Shown: piece after piece, positions 20,768 through 28,821 of the stretch
Numbering within the stretch: the stretch's first letter is position 1
How the letters are laid out: every line of letters begins with the position of its first letter
NCBI GenBank assembly: GCA_035525055.1
Contig: DATLEZ010000081.1
Coordinates: forward strand, 1 to 30,321
Reading direction: 5' to 3'
DNA length: 30,321 nt
DNA from: DATEEG01 sp035525055
GTDB lineage: Bacteria; Actinomycetota; Acidimicrobiia; Spongiisociales; ZC4RG35
Program-made: the position numbers and the translations under genes
The notes under the pieces: generated by a model
Seen by the model: only the letters and a program-made list of their open reading frames with translations
The model's database searches: none
Told to the model about the DNA's origin: nothing

Positions 20768-21582
20768 GCCTGGCCCCTTCCAAAGTGATGGAAGGCGATG
20801 GCGGCGGCATGGCCGACGTTGAGCGAATCAAGGGTCCCGGTTTGCCATATTCGTACATGGACATCGGCGGCGGCCAACGCCTCCGATGAGAGCCCGGCCG
20901 ATTCCGATCCGAGGAGGAGGGCGCTTCGACTCGGAATCGAGATCGCCTCGATCAGGCCCGCCGTGGGATCCGGGGTGAGCGCGACCAGGGTGAATCCGGT
21001 TACCTTGAGATCGACAAGGCTCTGGGGCCAGGATTCCAGTCGGGCATAGGGAACCATCAGGACCGCACCCATCGAAACGCGAACGCTTCGCCGGTAGAGC
21101 GGATCGGGAACCGTTGGCGCCAGCAACACACCCTGCACTCCCAACACGGCAGCTGATCGGAAGATGGCTCCCAGGTTCTCGTGGTCGTTGATCCCTTCCA
21201 GGACGGTCAGACAGGTCGCGGACTTCGCCACCGCCCGCCAGTCGCGAGGTTCCGGCCGCGTGGCCGATGCAATCACGCCCCGATGGAGATCGAATCCCAC
21301 GACCTGGGCGACGACCTCTCGGGAGGCGACATAGCGCGGACAGGAAAAATCGTCGCCCCCGAGGTCACTGAGTCGGTCGACCTTGTCCTCGGTCACCAGC
21401 AGCGACCGCACCTCCCATCCCGAAGACAACAACCGGCGGACCGCCTCCCAGCCCTCGACGATGAAAAATCGACCAGCCTCCTCCAGAGGTCGCCGTATCG
21501 TGTGATCCTGCAGCCGGCGGTAGTCGTCGAGACGAACGTCGGCCGGATCCGTGACCGGAGTTATCACCAGCGGGACCATCAT
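20764..21582 (-). CDS. TrmH/SpoU family RNA 2'-O-methyltransferase
   Basis: A 272-residue SPOUT methyltransferase. An N-terminal substrate-binding domain (RLDDYRRLQD, RFFIVEGWEAVRRLL) precedes the three SpoU motifs: LEGINDHENLGAIFRSAAVLG, SVRVSMGAVLMVPYARL and LLLGSESAGLSSEAL, which form the trefoil-knot AdoMet site. It methylates a ribose in rRNA or tRNA; the position is not predictable. Tandem ATG codons at 21582 and 21579 are the best starts; the start base 21582 is shared with the divergent ABC ATPase gene's TTG. It is translationally coupled to the SLH gene downstream, with which it has no known functional link. Confidence 0.9.
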   Translation of the reverse strand: MMVPLVITPVTDPADVRLDDYRRLQDHTIRRPLEEAGRFFIVEGWEAVRRLLSSGWEVRSLLVTEDKVDRLSDLGGDDFSCPRYVASREVVAQVVGFDLHRGVIASATRPEPRDWRAVAKSATCLTVLEGINDHENLGAIFRSAAVLGVQGVLLAPTVPDPLYRRSVRVSMGAVLMVPYARLESWPQSLVDLKVTGFTLVALTPDPTAGLIEAISIPSRSALLLGSESAGLSSEALAAADVHVRIWQTGTLDSLNVGHAAAIAFHHFGRGQA

Positions 21583-22598
21583 TGACCCATTCTGTTCATG
21601 TCGCCGAGTTGCGCCGCACATTCAAAGTGCCGGTGCGGGAGGGCGGGCTCAAAGCTTCGGTTAAGAGCCTGTTCAACCGTCGGCATAAGCAGGTCGTCGC
21701 AGTAGAGGCCGCCACGTTTGACGTCACGGCGGGCGAGGTCGTTGGCTTCCTCGGTCCCAACGGGGCCGGCAAAACAACGATTCTCAAGATGCTGTCGGGG
21801 CTGTTGTACTCCGATTCGGGCGTGGCCGAGGTGCTCGGCCATCAGCCGCAACGGCGCGAACCGGCCTTTCTGCGCCGGATCGCCCTCGTTGCCGGCAACC
21901 GCTCCTCGATCGCCTGGGACCTGCCGGCCCTCGATTCCTACCTTCTTCTCAAGGCGCTCTACGGGATTCCTGCTGCCGACTTCGTGAGACGGCGCGATCA
22001 GTACATCGAGTTGCTCGAGTTGGGTGACATCGTCTCCAAGCCGGTCCGGAACCTCTCACTTGGCGAGCGGATGAAGGTCGAATTGGTCGGCTCGCTCTTG
22101 CACGCCCCCGAAGTCCTCTTTCTCGATGAACCGACCCTCGGTCTCGACGTCACGATGCAGCGCCGCCTGCGCACCTTCGTCCGGGACTACAACCAGGAGT
22201 ATGGAGCGACGGTGCTACTCACGAGCCACTACATGGCCGACGTTGTCGAGTTGTGCGAACGCGTGGTTGTCATCCATCGGGGGCGGATTCACTATGACGG
22301 CGGATTGACTGGACTGACAGCGCGCTTCGCCTCCCCCAAGACCATCACCGTCGTGGGCTCGGGATTCCCATCGGACCTCGCAGGGATCACCAAGGCATTC
22401 GGTGGTGAGGTCGTTGAGCGTCTTCCGGATCGGATCAGCCTCCGGGTGCCTCCGGACCAAGTCGGCGCCGCCGTCAGCTATCTGCTCGGAGCTGTGAAGG
22501 TCGATGACCTCAACATCGAAGACCCGCCGATCGAAGACTTGATCGTTCGAGTGTTCGCCGAAGCGGCCGAGGATCCACCGGTGCCGCAGGAAGTCTGA
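21582..22598 (+). CDS. ABC transporter ATP-binding protein (COG4586-like, ABC-2/DUF990 systems)
   Basis: A 338-residue ATPase. An N-terminal stretch with LKASVKSLFNRRHKQVVAV precedes the core, as in the COG4586 type. Walker A is GPNGAGKTT (58-66), the signature is LSLGER (158-163; this group uses LSLGER for LSGGQ), Walker B is LFLDEPT (179-185), and the switch His is in LTSHYMADV. The C-terminal 90 residues form the extra domain of these exporters. It energises the two permeases encoded next. The start is TTG, the only usable codon before the upstream in-frame stop, and it shares its first base with the divergent TrmH start. The transported compound is unknown. Confidence 0.92.
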   Translation: MTHSVHVAELRRTFKVPVREGGLKASVKSLFNRRHKQVVAVEAATFDVTAGEVVGFLGPNGAGKTTILKMLSGLLYSDSGVAEVLGHQPQRREPAFLRRIALVAGNRSSIAWDLPALDSYLLLKALYGIPAADFVRRRDQYIELLELGDIVSKPVRNLSLGERMKVELVGSLLHAPEVLFLDEPTLGLDVTMQRRLRTFVRDYNQEYGATVLLTSHYMADVVELCERVVVIHRGRIHYDGGLTGLTARFASPKTITVVGSGFPSDLAGITKAFGGEVVERLPDRISLRVPPDQVGAAVSYLLGAVKVDDLNIEDPPIEDLIVRVFAEAAEDPPVPQEV

Positions 22599-23398
22599 TG
22601 GGGCTCGGTCGCTATTACCTGGCGGAGGCCAGAAACGGTTTGGTGAGCGAGTTTCAGTATCGGCTGGCAGCCGCCATCGCGTTGCTCGGCTTTCTCATCG
22701 AACCCGTGATCTACCTCGCCGTGTGGAGGACCGTCGCCCTGGCTCAGGGAGGTGAGGTAGGTGGCTACGACGCCAACGACTTCACCGCCTACTACATCGT
22801 CTGGAGCCTGGTCCGAGTGATGAATCTGGCTCTTACGCCGTATTCCTGGGAGTGGCGCATCAGGGGAGGCCGCCTGAATGAGTTTCTGATCCGACCCGTT
22901 CATCCCTTCCATCGTGACTTCGCCTTCTTCGCCGGACAGAAGCCGGTTTGGATCGCGATCTGGGTCCCGATGGCGATCATTCTCTGGATTACCTACAGCC
23001 CCGATGTCGAGTTAACCATCGCCCGAAGCCTCGTCTTCTTCGTGACGATTTGGGCCGCGTTCGTGATCCGGCACATGTACCTGTTCACCCTCGGAGCGCT
23101 GAACTTCTGGACGACTCGAACGTCGGCCCTGTTCGAGCTGTCCATCGCGGTCGAGCTCCTCTTGTCGGGGCGGCTGGTCCCGCTCTCGCTCATGCCGGAC
23201 TGGGTGCAACGAATTTCGTTCTTCCTGCCCTATCGGTGGACTTTTCTGTTCCCGATCGAAACGATGATTGGACGCCTCAGCTGGCCGGAGGTCGGGGTGG
23301 GATTGCTCGCCCAGCTCGGCTGGGTGGCGGTGCTCGCACTCGGGATCAAGCTCGTGTGGGGCCGAGCCATCAGGAGGTACACGGCGGTGGGCGGATGA
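22598..23398 (+). CDS. ABC-2 type permease, DUF990-like (first of a pair)
   Basis: A 266-residue membrane protein with six hydrophobic segments (for example AAIALLGFLIEPVIYLAVW, WIAIWVPMAIILWITY, LVFFVTIWAAFVIRHMYLF and LGWVAVLALGIKLVWG). The charged loop WRIRGGRLNEFLIRPVHPF is the DUF990-type motif where many members read G.l...L.rP. It pairs with the permease encoded next to form the membrane channel driven by the upstream ATPase. The ATG overlaps the ATPase stop by one base (TGATG) and its own end overlaps the next start (ATGA), so the three are co-translated. Direction and substrate are unknown. Confidence 0.88.
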   Translation: MGLGRYYLAEARNGLVSEFQYRLAAAIALLGFLIEPVIYLAVWRTVALAQGGEVGGYDANDFTAYYIVWSLVRVMNLALTPYSWEWRIRGGRLNEFLIRPVHPFHRDFAFFAGQKPVWIAIWVPMAIILWITYSPDVELTIARSLVFFVTIWAAFVIRHMYLFTLGALNFWTTRTSALFELSIAVELLLSGRLVPLSLMPDWVQRISFFLPYRWTFLFPIETMIGRLSWPEVGVGLLAQLGWVAVLALGIKLVWGRAIRRYTAVGG

Positions 23399-24174
23399 AG
23401 GCAATCAAGCTCACCTGGGCCTACTTCCGCGTATCCGCCGCCAACGAACTCCAATACCGCGCCAACTTCGTGCTTCAGCTGATCAACTCGGCCCTTTCGC
23501 TCACGACCGGGCTGATTGCCATCTCTCTGGTCTACGCCCATACCGACGAACTGGGAGGCTGGACCGAGCCGGAACTTTTGATCGTGATGGGAGTTCACAT
23601 CCTCCTCGGGGGAGTCATCGGATCGTTGATCGAGCCGAACATGCGCCGCCTGATGGAAGAAGTCGAGGAAGGGACCTTCGACCTGGTGCTGACCCGCCCG
23701 GCCGACGCTCAATTGCTGGTTTCAATCCGGAACTTCAGGGTCTGGCGCCTGGTTGATGTGATCCTGGGCCTGGTCGTCGTCGGCAACGGCGCCGGCCGGC
23801 TCGGGGTCACCGCGGGCAGGGCGATCGGGTTCGTGCTCGCCACAGGTCTGGGGATGATTGTGATGTACTGCGTATGGCTGGTGCTCACGACGTTCGCCTT
23901 CCGTTTCGTGAGGGCCGACTCCTTCACCGACCTGTTCGATGGCATGTATCAAGCCGGGCGCTGGCCGGTCTCGATCTATCCGACGTGGTTGCGAGGCACC
24001 TTGACGTTCTTGATCCCGCTCGCTCTGGCAGTGACGGTGCCCGCCGAGACCTTGACCTCCCGCCTTGGTCTTGCATCTCTATTGATCGGGCTGGCGGCAA
24101 CCGCGGTGGTGGTGACGGTCACGCGGTGGGTCTGGACCGCCAACCTGAAGCGCTACAGCGGGGCATCGGCCTAG
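23395..24174 (+). CDS. ABC-2 type permease, DUF990-like (second of a pair)
   Basis: A 259-residue membrane protein with about six helices. Its MEEVEEGTFDLVLTRPADAQLL loop corresponds to the GRLNEFLIRPVHP loop of its partner and marks the same family. Further helices are VDVILGLVVVGNGAGRLG, GMIVMYCVWLVLTTFAF and LLIGLAATAVVVTVTRWVW. The last region around TWLRGTLTFLIPLALAVTVPAE is the conserved C-terminal part of COG3694-type permeases. It forms a heterodimer with the previous gene product. The stop is immediately followed by a GGAAGAC repeat array. Confidence 0.88.
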   Translation: MKAIKLTWAYFRVSAANELQYRANFVLQLINSALSLTTGLIAISLVYAHTDELGGWTEPELLIVMGVHILLGGVIGSLIEPNMRRLMEEVEEGTFDLVLTRPADAQLLVSIRNFRVWRLVDVILGLVVVGNGAGRLGVTAGRAIGFVLATGLGMIVMYCVWLVLTTFAFRFVRADSFTDLFDGMYQAGRWPVSIYPTWLRGTLTFLIPLALAVTVPAETLTSRLGLASLLIGLAATAVVVTVTRWVWTANLKRYSGASA

Positions 24175-24230
24175 GAAGACGGAAGGCGGAAGGCCGGAAG
24201 ACGGAAGACGGAAGACGGAAGACGGAAGAC
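24175..24230. repeat. 7-bp repeat array of GGAAGAC units
   Basis: Eight units (GGAAGAC, GGAAGGC, one 8-bp GGAAGGCC, then five exact GGAAGAC) fill the whole gap between the permease stop (24172-24174) and the HAD stop (24232-24234) of convergent genes. The same heptamer family, in the opposite orientation, lies at the other end of the HAD gene (24890-24917). Confidence 0.95.
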
Positions 24231-24231
24231 G

Positions 24232-24876
24232 CTACATAAGTAGGTCTGGGATCTCGGAGAGGCTGTTGATGATTGCGTCAGCCTCGGCGGCCTGCGGCCA
24301 CTCGGCATGGAGATAGCCCCAGGGTCCCCTGCGAATCAGAGCCGTCTGCATGCCTACCGACCTCGCGGGAATTACGTCGTTGTCAACGCGATCCCCCACA
24401 TAGAGCACCTCGTCGGGTCTAGCACCGGCCGCTACGGACACCTTTTCAAAGAAGTCCCGTGATGGCTTTTCAGATCCGAGGTCGGCAGAAACGAGAATCG
24501 CATCGGCTTCTAGTTCCATCGCCTCGAGAGCAGCGCGAGCCTCGACAGGTTGGTTGCCTGCAATCACGACTCGTTTGCCCATTTCCCGTAGGCGCCGAAA
24601 GGTCGGGCGAACGTCGGCGTAAAGATCGTCGGCATCGAAGTTCGATCGCAGGCTGCCCGGATCTTCCGCCCGCCACCGCTCCAGCTCGGTGCTGAGGTCA
24701 AAGTCGGGCCGGAAAAACTCAAACACCTCTCGGTGAGAGCGACCCTGGGCGGCTACGCCCCCCAAGACCCCCATGAAGGTCAAGTGTGGAATTCCAAGCC
24801 GATCAGCCCACCTTGACCAGATCCGAGTCTCATCGATCAAGGTCTCCCCGATATCAAACGCAACCGCCGAAATCAC
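24232..24876 (-). CDS. HAD-superfamily hydrolase
   Basis: A 214-residue protein. Motif I is FDIGETL (Asp8 nucleophile; the usual acid at +2 is Gly, which occurs in several HAD branches). Motif II corresponds to VVIAGNQP, motif III to the Lys in LGSEKPSRDFF, and motif IV to VGDRVDNDVIPARSVGM with the Mg-binding GDxxxND. A cap domain of helices lies between residues 15 and 90. It probably dephosphorylates a small metabolite; the substrate is unknown. The gene interrupts a row of rightward transporter genes, is on the opposite strand and is bracketed by inverted GGAAGAC-type arrays, which suggests that it arrived or was flanked as a unit. Confidence 0.9.
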   Translation of the reverse strand: MISAVAFDIGETLIDETRIWSRWADRLGIPHLTFMGVLGGVAAQGRSHREVFEFFRPDFDLSTELERWRAEDPGSLRSNFDADDLYADVRPTFRRLREMGKRVVIAGNQPVEARAALEAMELEADAILVSADLGSEKPSRDFFEKVSVAAGARPDEVLYVGDRVDNDVIPARSVGMQTALIRRGPWGYLHAEWPQAAEADAIINSLSEIPDLLM

Positions 24877-24889
24877 ACTCCATTCTGGC

Positions 24890-24917
24890 GCCTTCCGGCT
24901 TCCGACTTCCGCCTTCC
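24890..24917. repeat. Four inverted GGAAG-type heptamers upstream of the HAD gene
   Basis: GCCTTCC, GGCTTCC, GACTTCC and GCCTTCC follow each other exactly (period 7), the reverse complement of the 24175-24230 array type. They lie in the 63-bp gap between the divergent HAD and ABC ATPase starts and leave little room for standard promoters. Confidence 0.88.
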
Positions 24918-24939
24918 CACTGACTACCGTTCCTCGGCT

Positions 24940-25866
24940 GTGACCAACTCACTGGTAGAGGCCCGGGACCTCACAAAGCACTTCGGCGAAATGGTGGCCG
25001 TCCACGGGGTCAGCTTCGAGATAGAGAAGGGCGAAGCGTTCGGTTTTCTCGGTCCCAACGGCGCCGGCAAAACCTCGACGATGCGAATGATCGCCTCGGT
25101 GTCACCAGTGACCTCCGGTCATCTGCGGGTGTTCGACCTCGATCCCGAGACCCATGGCCCCGCCATCCGGGCCCGCCTCGGGGTCGTGCCCCAGGAGAAC
25201 AACCTCGACACCGAACTGACCGTCGAAGAGAACCTCCTCATCCACGGTCGCTACTTCGACCTTCCGCGGAGCGAGATCAGGCGTCGCATCACCGAACTGC
25301 TCACCTTCGCACAGCTCAGCGACCGGGGCAAGAGCAAGGTCGAGCCGCTCTCGGGAGGAATGAAGCGACGGTTGGTCATCGCCCGGGGTTTGATCAACCG
25401 CCCGGAGGTTCTCATTCTCGACGAGCCCACCACTGGCCTCGATCCCCAGGCCCGCCACCTCCTTTGGGACCGCCTCTATCGCCTGAAGCAGGAGGGGGTG
25501 ACGTTGATCATCACCACTCACTACATGGACGAGGCCGAGCAACTCTGCGATCGGTTGGTAATCATGGACAAAGGAAGGATCGTCGGCGAGGGATCACCTC
25601 GCGGCTTGATCGAGGAGCACTCGACCCGTGAGGTCGTCGAACTTCGGTTTCCCCCGGGGACTCAAGATCGCGCTCTGGAGAAGATGGAGGACCTCGGTAA
25701 ACGGCTCGAGGTCCTTCCCGATCGTGTCCTGATCTATGCCGACGACGCCGACGAGACGTTGAGCGAGGTCCATCGGCGGGGCCTGGAGACCGAGACCACC
25801 CTGGTGCGGCGCTCGAGCCTCGAGGACGTATTCCTGCACCTGACCGGCCGCAGCCTGGTGGAGTAA
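24940..25866 (+). CDS. ABC transporter ATP-binding protein (NodI/DrrA-like, ABC-2 exporter)
   Basis: A 308-residue ATPase. Walker A GPNGAGKTS (38-46), Q-loop VVPQENNLD, signature LSGGM (137-141), Walker B LILDEPTTGLD (158-168) and switch ITTHYMDEAEQLCDRL. A C-terminal domain of about 85 residues ends with SSLEDVFLHLTGR, the standard ending of DrrA/NodI-type drug or polysaccharide exporters. It drives the two ABC-2 permeases that follow. The start is GTG with no clear ribosome-binding site, so the message may be leaderless. The system differs from the cluster at 21.6-24.2 kb (LSGGM instead of LSLGER), so these are not recent duplicates. Confidence 0.93.
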   Translation: MTNSLVEARDLTKHFGEMVAVHGVSFEIEKGEAFGFLGPNGAGKTSTMRMIASVSPVTSGHLRVFDLDPETHGPAIRARLGVVPQENNLDTELTVEENLLIHGRYFDLPRSEIRRRITELLTFAQLSDRGKSKVEPLSGGMKRRLVIARGLINRPEVLILDEPTTGLDPQARHLLWDRLYRLKQEGVTLIITTHYMDEAEQLCDRLVIMDKGRIVGEGSPRGLIEEHSTREVVELRFPPGTQDRALEKMEDLGKRLEVLPDRVLIYADDADETLSEVHRRGLETETTLVRRSSLEDVFLHLTGRSLVE

Positions 25867-25868
25867 GG

Positions 25869-26639
25869 GTGGCACCTGCGGCCCTGCGAGTTGTCGAGGC
25901 CCACGCTCGCTACTACCGGAGAACCTGGCGGGGATCCGTGATCTCGAGTTTCGCCGTTCCTACCTTGACCCTGGTAGCGATGGGCATAGGACTGGGCCGA
26001 CTGGTGAACGATTCCGGTGGCGTCGCCGGCGGCACCTTCATAGAGTTCCTGGCTCCCGGACTGTTGGCCGCCACCGCCATGACAACGGCGGCGGGCGAGG
26101 CCTCCTACCCGGTGGTGGCAGGGATCCGGTGGACCAAGAGCTTCCACGCCGCCCTGTCGACTCCGGTCACGGTGGCCGACCTGATTTACGGGCTGTTCGG
26201 TTGGCTGGGAATCCGGCTCTTGTTCAACCTGGTCATCTATGCGGCCATCATGGCCGCGGTGGGCGCCGCCACCTGGGACGCGGCAATGATGGCTGTGGCC
26301 CCGGCGATACTCACCGGTCTGGCGTTCGCGGCTCCGATCACCGCTTGGGTATCAACCCTGGAGAGCGACACCTCGCTCTCATCGTTGTTCCGGTTCGGGA
26401 TCATGCCGATATTCCTTTTCTCCGGCACCTTCTTCCCCATCGAGCAACTGCCCGACTTCCTCGAACCGGTGGCGTTCCTGTCTCCCCTCTTTCATGGCGT
26501 GGAATTGACCAGGGCTGCAGCCGGCGTGGCCGGAAGTCCGTACCTGCTCTGGTGGATCCATGCCGGGGTTCTGGTCGCAGTATTCATAGGGGGCACGATC
26601 GCGGCGGTGCGAAACCTGGGCGAGGCGATGCGGAAATGA
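25869..26639 (+). CDS. ABC-2 type permease (NodJ-like), first of a pair
   Basis: A 256-residue protein with six hydrophobic segments: SSFAVPTLTLVAMGIGLG, FLAPGLLAATAMTTAA, a middle pair around LLFNLVIYAAIMAAVGA and VAPAILTGLAFAAPITAW, IMPIFLFSGTFFPIEQLP (the ABC-2 family 'FSGTFFP' signature) and the final VLVAVFIGGTIAAV. After the ATPase stop only 2 bases pass before its GTG. It forms the transmembrane part of an exporter together with the next gene product, with which it overlaps (ATGA). The substrate could be a lipid, drug or polysaccharide. Confidence 0.9.
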   Translation: MAPAALRVVEAHARYYRRTWRGSVISSFAVPTLTLVAMGIGLGRLVNDSGGVAGGTFIEFLAPGLLAATAMTTAAGEASYPVVAGIRWTKSFHAALSTPVTVADLIYGLFGWLGIRLLFNLVIYAAIMAAVGAATWDAAMMAVAPAILTGLAFAAPITAWVSTLESDTSLSSLFRFGIMPIFLFSGTFFPIEQLPDFLEPVAFLSPLFHGVELTRAAAGVAGSPYLLWWIHAGVLVAVFIGGTIAAVRNLGEAMRK

Positions 26640-27448
26640 GCATTGAACTCGGCGCCAGAGTCTTGCCACCGATCCGTCGCCCTGGCACCCGCGCTCACCG
26701 ACTGATCGAGCGGAATCTGATCCTGTACCGGCGAATCTGGGTCGTCGTCTTCTCGGGGTTTTTCGAGCCGGTCTTCTACCTGCTCTCGATCGGCGTGGGA
26801 GTGGGGTTCCTCGTCAATCAGGGAGTGACGCTGGCCGACGGCAGAGTTGTCACCTATACGGCGTTTGTGGCGCCGGCTTTGCTCGCAAGTTCGGCCATGA
26901 ACGGTGCCATCTACGAATCCACTCTCAATGTCTTCTTCCGTCTCAAGTGGGGCAAGGTCTACGACGGCATCCTCTCCACTCCGCTCCAGCCGCTCGACAT
27001 CGCCATCGGCGAGATCGCCTGGTCTCAGATCAGGGGGTGCATCTATGCCATTGGCTTCACGATCGTCATGGCCCTGTTCGGTCTGGTCGACTCGCTGTGG
27101 GGTGTGCTCGCCGTTCCAATCGCCTTGCTCATCGGATTCGCGTTCGCCGGAGTGGGGATGGCGGCAACGACCTTCATGAAAGGCTGGCAGGACTTCGACC
27201 TCATCCAGCTCGTTATTCAGCCGCTCTTTCTCTTTTCGGGAACCTTTTTTCCGGTAAGTCAGTACCCGTCGGCGCTGCAATGGGTGGTCCAGATCTCTCC
27301 GCTCTATCACGGCACCGAATTGCTGCGTGCGGTGATGCTCGACTCTTTCGACTGGTCGATCCTCGGCCACGTCGGCTTTCTGGTCGCAATGGGAGCGATC
27401 GGTCTGGCGATCACCAGGCGCCGATTCGAGAAGCTTCTGCTGCCATGA
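26636..27448 (+). CDS. ABC-2 type permease (NodJ-like), second of a pair
   Basis: A 270-residue protein homologous to its neighbour: FSGFFEPVFYLLSIGVGVG, AFVAPALLASSAMNGA, WGKVYDGILSTPLQPLDIAIGE, VIQPLFLFSGTFFPVSQYPSAL and ISPLYHGTELLRAV. Together they show the paired arrangement usual for NodJ-type exporters. It is translated from an ATG overlapping the preceding stop. The TGA stop shares bases with GATC, the first bases of the 27447-27600 repeat element, so the element inserted or expanded exactly at the gene end. Confidence 0.92.
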   Translation: MSIELGARVLPPIRRPGTRAHRLIERNLILYRRIWVVVFSGFFEPVFYLLSIGVGVGFLVNQGVTLADGRVVTYTAFVAPALLASSAMNGAIYESTLNVFFRLKWGKVYDGILSTPLQPLDIAIGEIAWSQIRGCIYAIGFTIVMALFGLVDSLWGVLAVPIALLIGFAFAGVGMAATTFMKGWQDFDLIQLVIQPLFLFSGTFFPVSQYPSALQWVVQISPLYHGTELLRAVMLDSFDWSILGHVGFLVAMGAIGLAITRRRFEKLLLP

Positions 27449-27600
27449 TCAGTAGGCAGTAAGCAGCCACCAGCGTGCAGTAGCCAGCCGTAAGCAGTCG
27501 AGAGGTCTCCGACGAGTTCCGACGACATGCGTTGAGAACTCGTCACATAGAAAGTCAGGATTGGCTGCCTACTGACTACTGCCTCCTGCCTACTGGCGTC
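27447..27600. repeat. 154-bp element: inverted AGTAGGC heptamer arms around a hairpin core (second copy)
   Basis: The left arm (27447-27500) begins GATCAGTAGGCAGTAAG like the 10884-11037 element, with degenerate units to about 27500. The right arm (27563-27600) is the inverse (TGCCTACTG, CTACTGCC, CTGCCTACTGG). The core holds a different hairpin, GACGAGTTC (27511-27519) / GAACTCGTC (27536-27544). The arms match the other copy, the core does not. It fills most of the 195-bp gap before the Dpp-type operon, whose promoter must lie within or after it (27601-27643). Confidence 0.85.
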
Positions 27601-27643
27601 TCGTCCCCACTCCTCAACTCGTCGCATGGTTTAGCCTCAAGCA

Positions 27644-28279
27644 ATGCTCCGCCGGTATGTGATGAGCCGGGTGCTGGCCGGGATCTTTGGCTTGATGGCA
27701 TTCCTGACGGCCACGTTTTTCATGGCCAAGCTCTTGGTTCCTGGTGACATCACCTCGAATTTCGCCGTCGGATTTGGGGGCAACCTCAACAACATTCGCG
27801 AGTCGCTCGGACTCAACGAACCGCTCTGGAAGCAGTATCTGATCTGGCTGGGCGGGATCTTGAGCTTCAACCTCGGACGACTTCCGGGTCGCCCGTCGGT
27901 GATGAGCCAGGTGCTCGACGCCCTGCCCTGGACCCTGGCGATGTTCAGCCTTGGCCTCGGTGCCGCGTTCGTCGTCGGGACCCGAGTCGGCCGCTGGGCT
28001 GGATGGCGCAAGTCCACCACAACCCCGACCACCCTCGGCGCCGCCACTCTCACATCGCTCTTCCCGCCCTGGCTCGTGTTCCTGGCGTTTTACTCCACCT
28101 TGAGCCTCTTCGGGTTCCGGTTCTTTAACAAGATGACCGCGTTGGATTTCGAACTCTGGCGCGACGGCCGCGATCAGGGCGCGACCTTGTGGACCATGAT
28201 TGGCATGGTCATCGGTCTGGTGGCGGTGGCTCACCTGGTGGGACGGACGATCTCCGACCGGCGATCCCGCACTATGTGA
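27644..28279 (+). CDS. DppB-like ABC permease, N-terminal half (split gene)
   Basis: A 211-residue protein with the N-terminal half of a DppB/OppB-type permease: first helix LAGIFGLMAFLTATFFMAKLL, the periplasmic loop with LVPGDITSNF and ESLGLNEPLWKQYLIWLGG, then helices at LPWTLAMFSLGLGAAFVVG, SLFPPWLVFLAFYSTLSLF and WTMIGMVIGLVAVAHLVG. The EAA loop that contacts the ATPase is missing; it is encoded by the next frame. The stop TGA overlaps the next ATG by one base (TGATG). The protein is clearly related to the one starting at 29803 (VPGDFTSNF, LGLDRPLLEQY, VFPPW), whose corresponding gene is not seen to break inside the window. Either a true split permease or a single frameshift. Confidence 0.82.
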   Translation: MLRRYVMSRVLAGIFGLMAFLTATFFMAKLLVPGDITSNFAVGFGGNLNNIRESLGLNEPLWKQYLIWLGGILSFNLGRLPGRPSVMSQVLDALPWTLAMFSLGLGAAFVVGTRVGRWAGWRKSTTTPTTLGAATLTSLFPPWLVFLAFYSTLSLFGFRFFNKMTALDFELWRDGRDQGATLWTMIGMVIGLVAVAHLVGRTISDRRSRTM

Positions 28280-28821
28280 TGGTGGCGAGCCGTCTGGCGA
28301 TCCCGGTGGTGGCCTGGTGGTTGTGGGGAGCGATAGGAATTCGCGAGCACGCGATTGATCTCCTTGGCTTCTTCGTCCTCCCAGTGCTGGTGCTGTTCCT
28401 CCTCGCTGTCGGCGACATCATCCTGGTCGTGGCTGCATCCATGGATGGATTGGCCACATCCGACTTTGCCATCACTGCCAGGGCCAAGGGCCTGACCGAT
28501 CGTCAGGTCCGTGAACGCCACGCGGGAAGGGTGGCGATGCTCCCCGCCCTCTCCCGACTGACCGCCAATCTTCCCTTCGCCCTCGGTGGGCTTGTGATCA
28601 TCGAGGCCAGCTTCGGTCGACTCGGCGGGTACCGCATCGATATTCCGGGGGTGGCGTCGATTCTGTTCGGATCGCTGCGGCAGCGAGACCTCCTCCTCAC
28701 TTTGGGAGGTTTGGTAATCGTGGGGATTATCACCCTGGTGTTGCGTATCGGACTCGATCTGGCCGTCGCCACCATCGACCCCAGGGTGCAACTCGAGAAG
28801 TCCCGGGTCACCCATGTCTAA
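28279..28821 (+). CDS. DppB-like ABC permease, C-terminal half (split gene)
   Basis: A 180-residue protein with the C-terminal half of the permease: two helices (LAIPVVAWWLWGAIGI, FFVLPVLVLFLLAVGDIIL), then the coupling (EAA) loop FAITARAKGLTDRQVRERHAGR, helices at LPFALGGLVIIEASFG and LLLTLGGLVIVGIITLVL, and the family ending DLAVATIDPRVQ. The ATG at 28279 overlaps the previous stop (TGATG), the same arrangement as at 22596-22600, which favours translational re-initiation over damage. Together the two halves have about eight helices where a normal DppB has six, with the break in the extra pair. It overlaps the next gene by 8 bases. Confidence 0.82.
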   Translation: MVASRLAIPVVAWWLWGAIGIREHAIDLLGFFVLPVLVLFLLAVGDIILVVAASMDGLATSDFAITARAKGLTDRQVRERHAGRVAMLPALSRLTANLPFALGGLVIIEASFGRLGGYRIDIPGVASILFGSLRQRDLLLTLGGLVIVGIITLVLRIGLDLAVATIDPRVQLEKSRVTHV

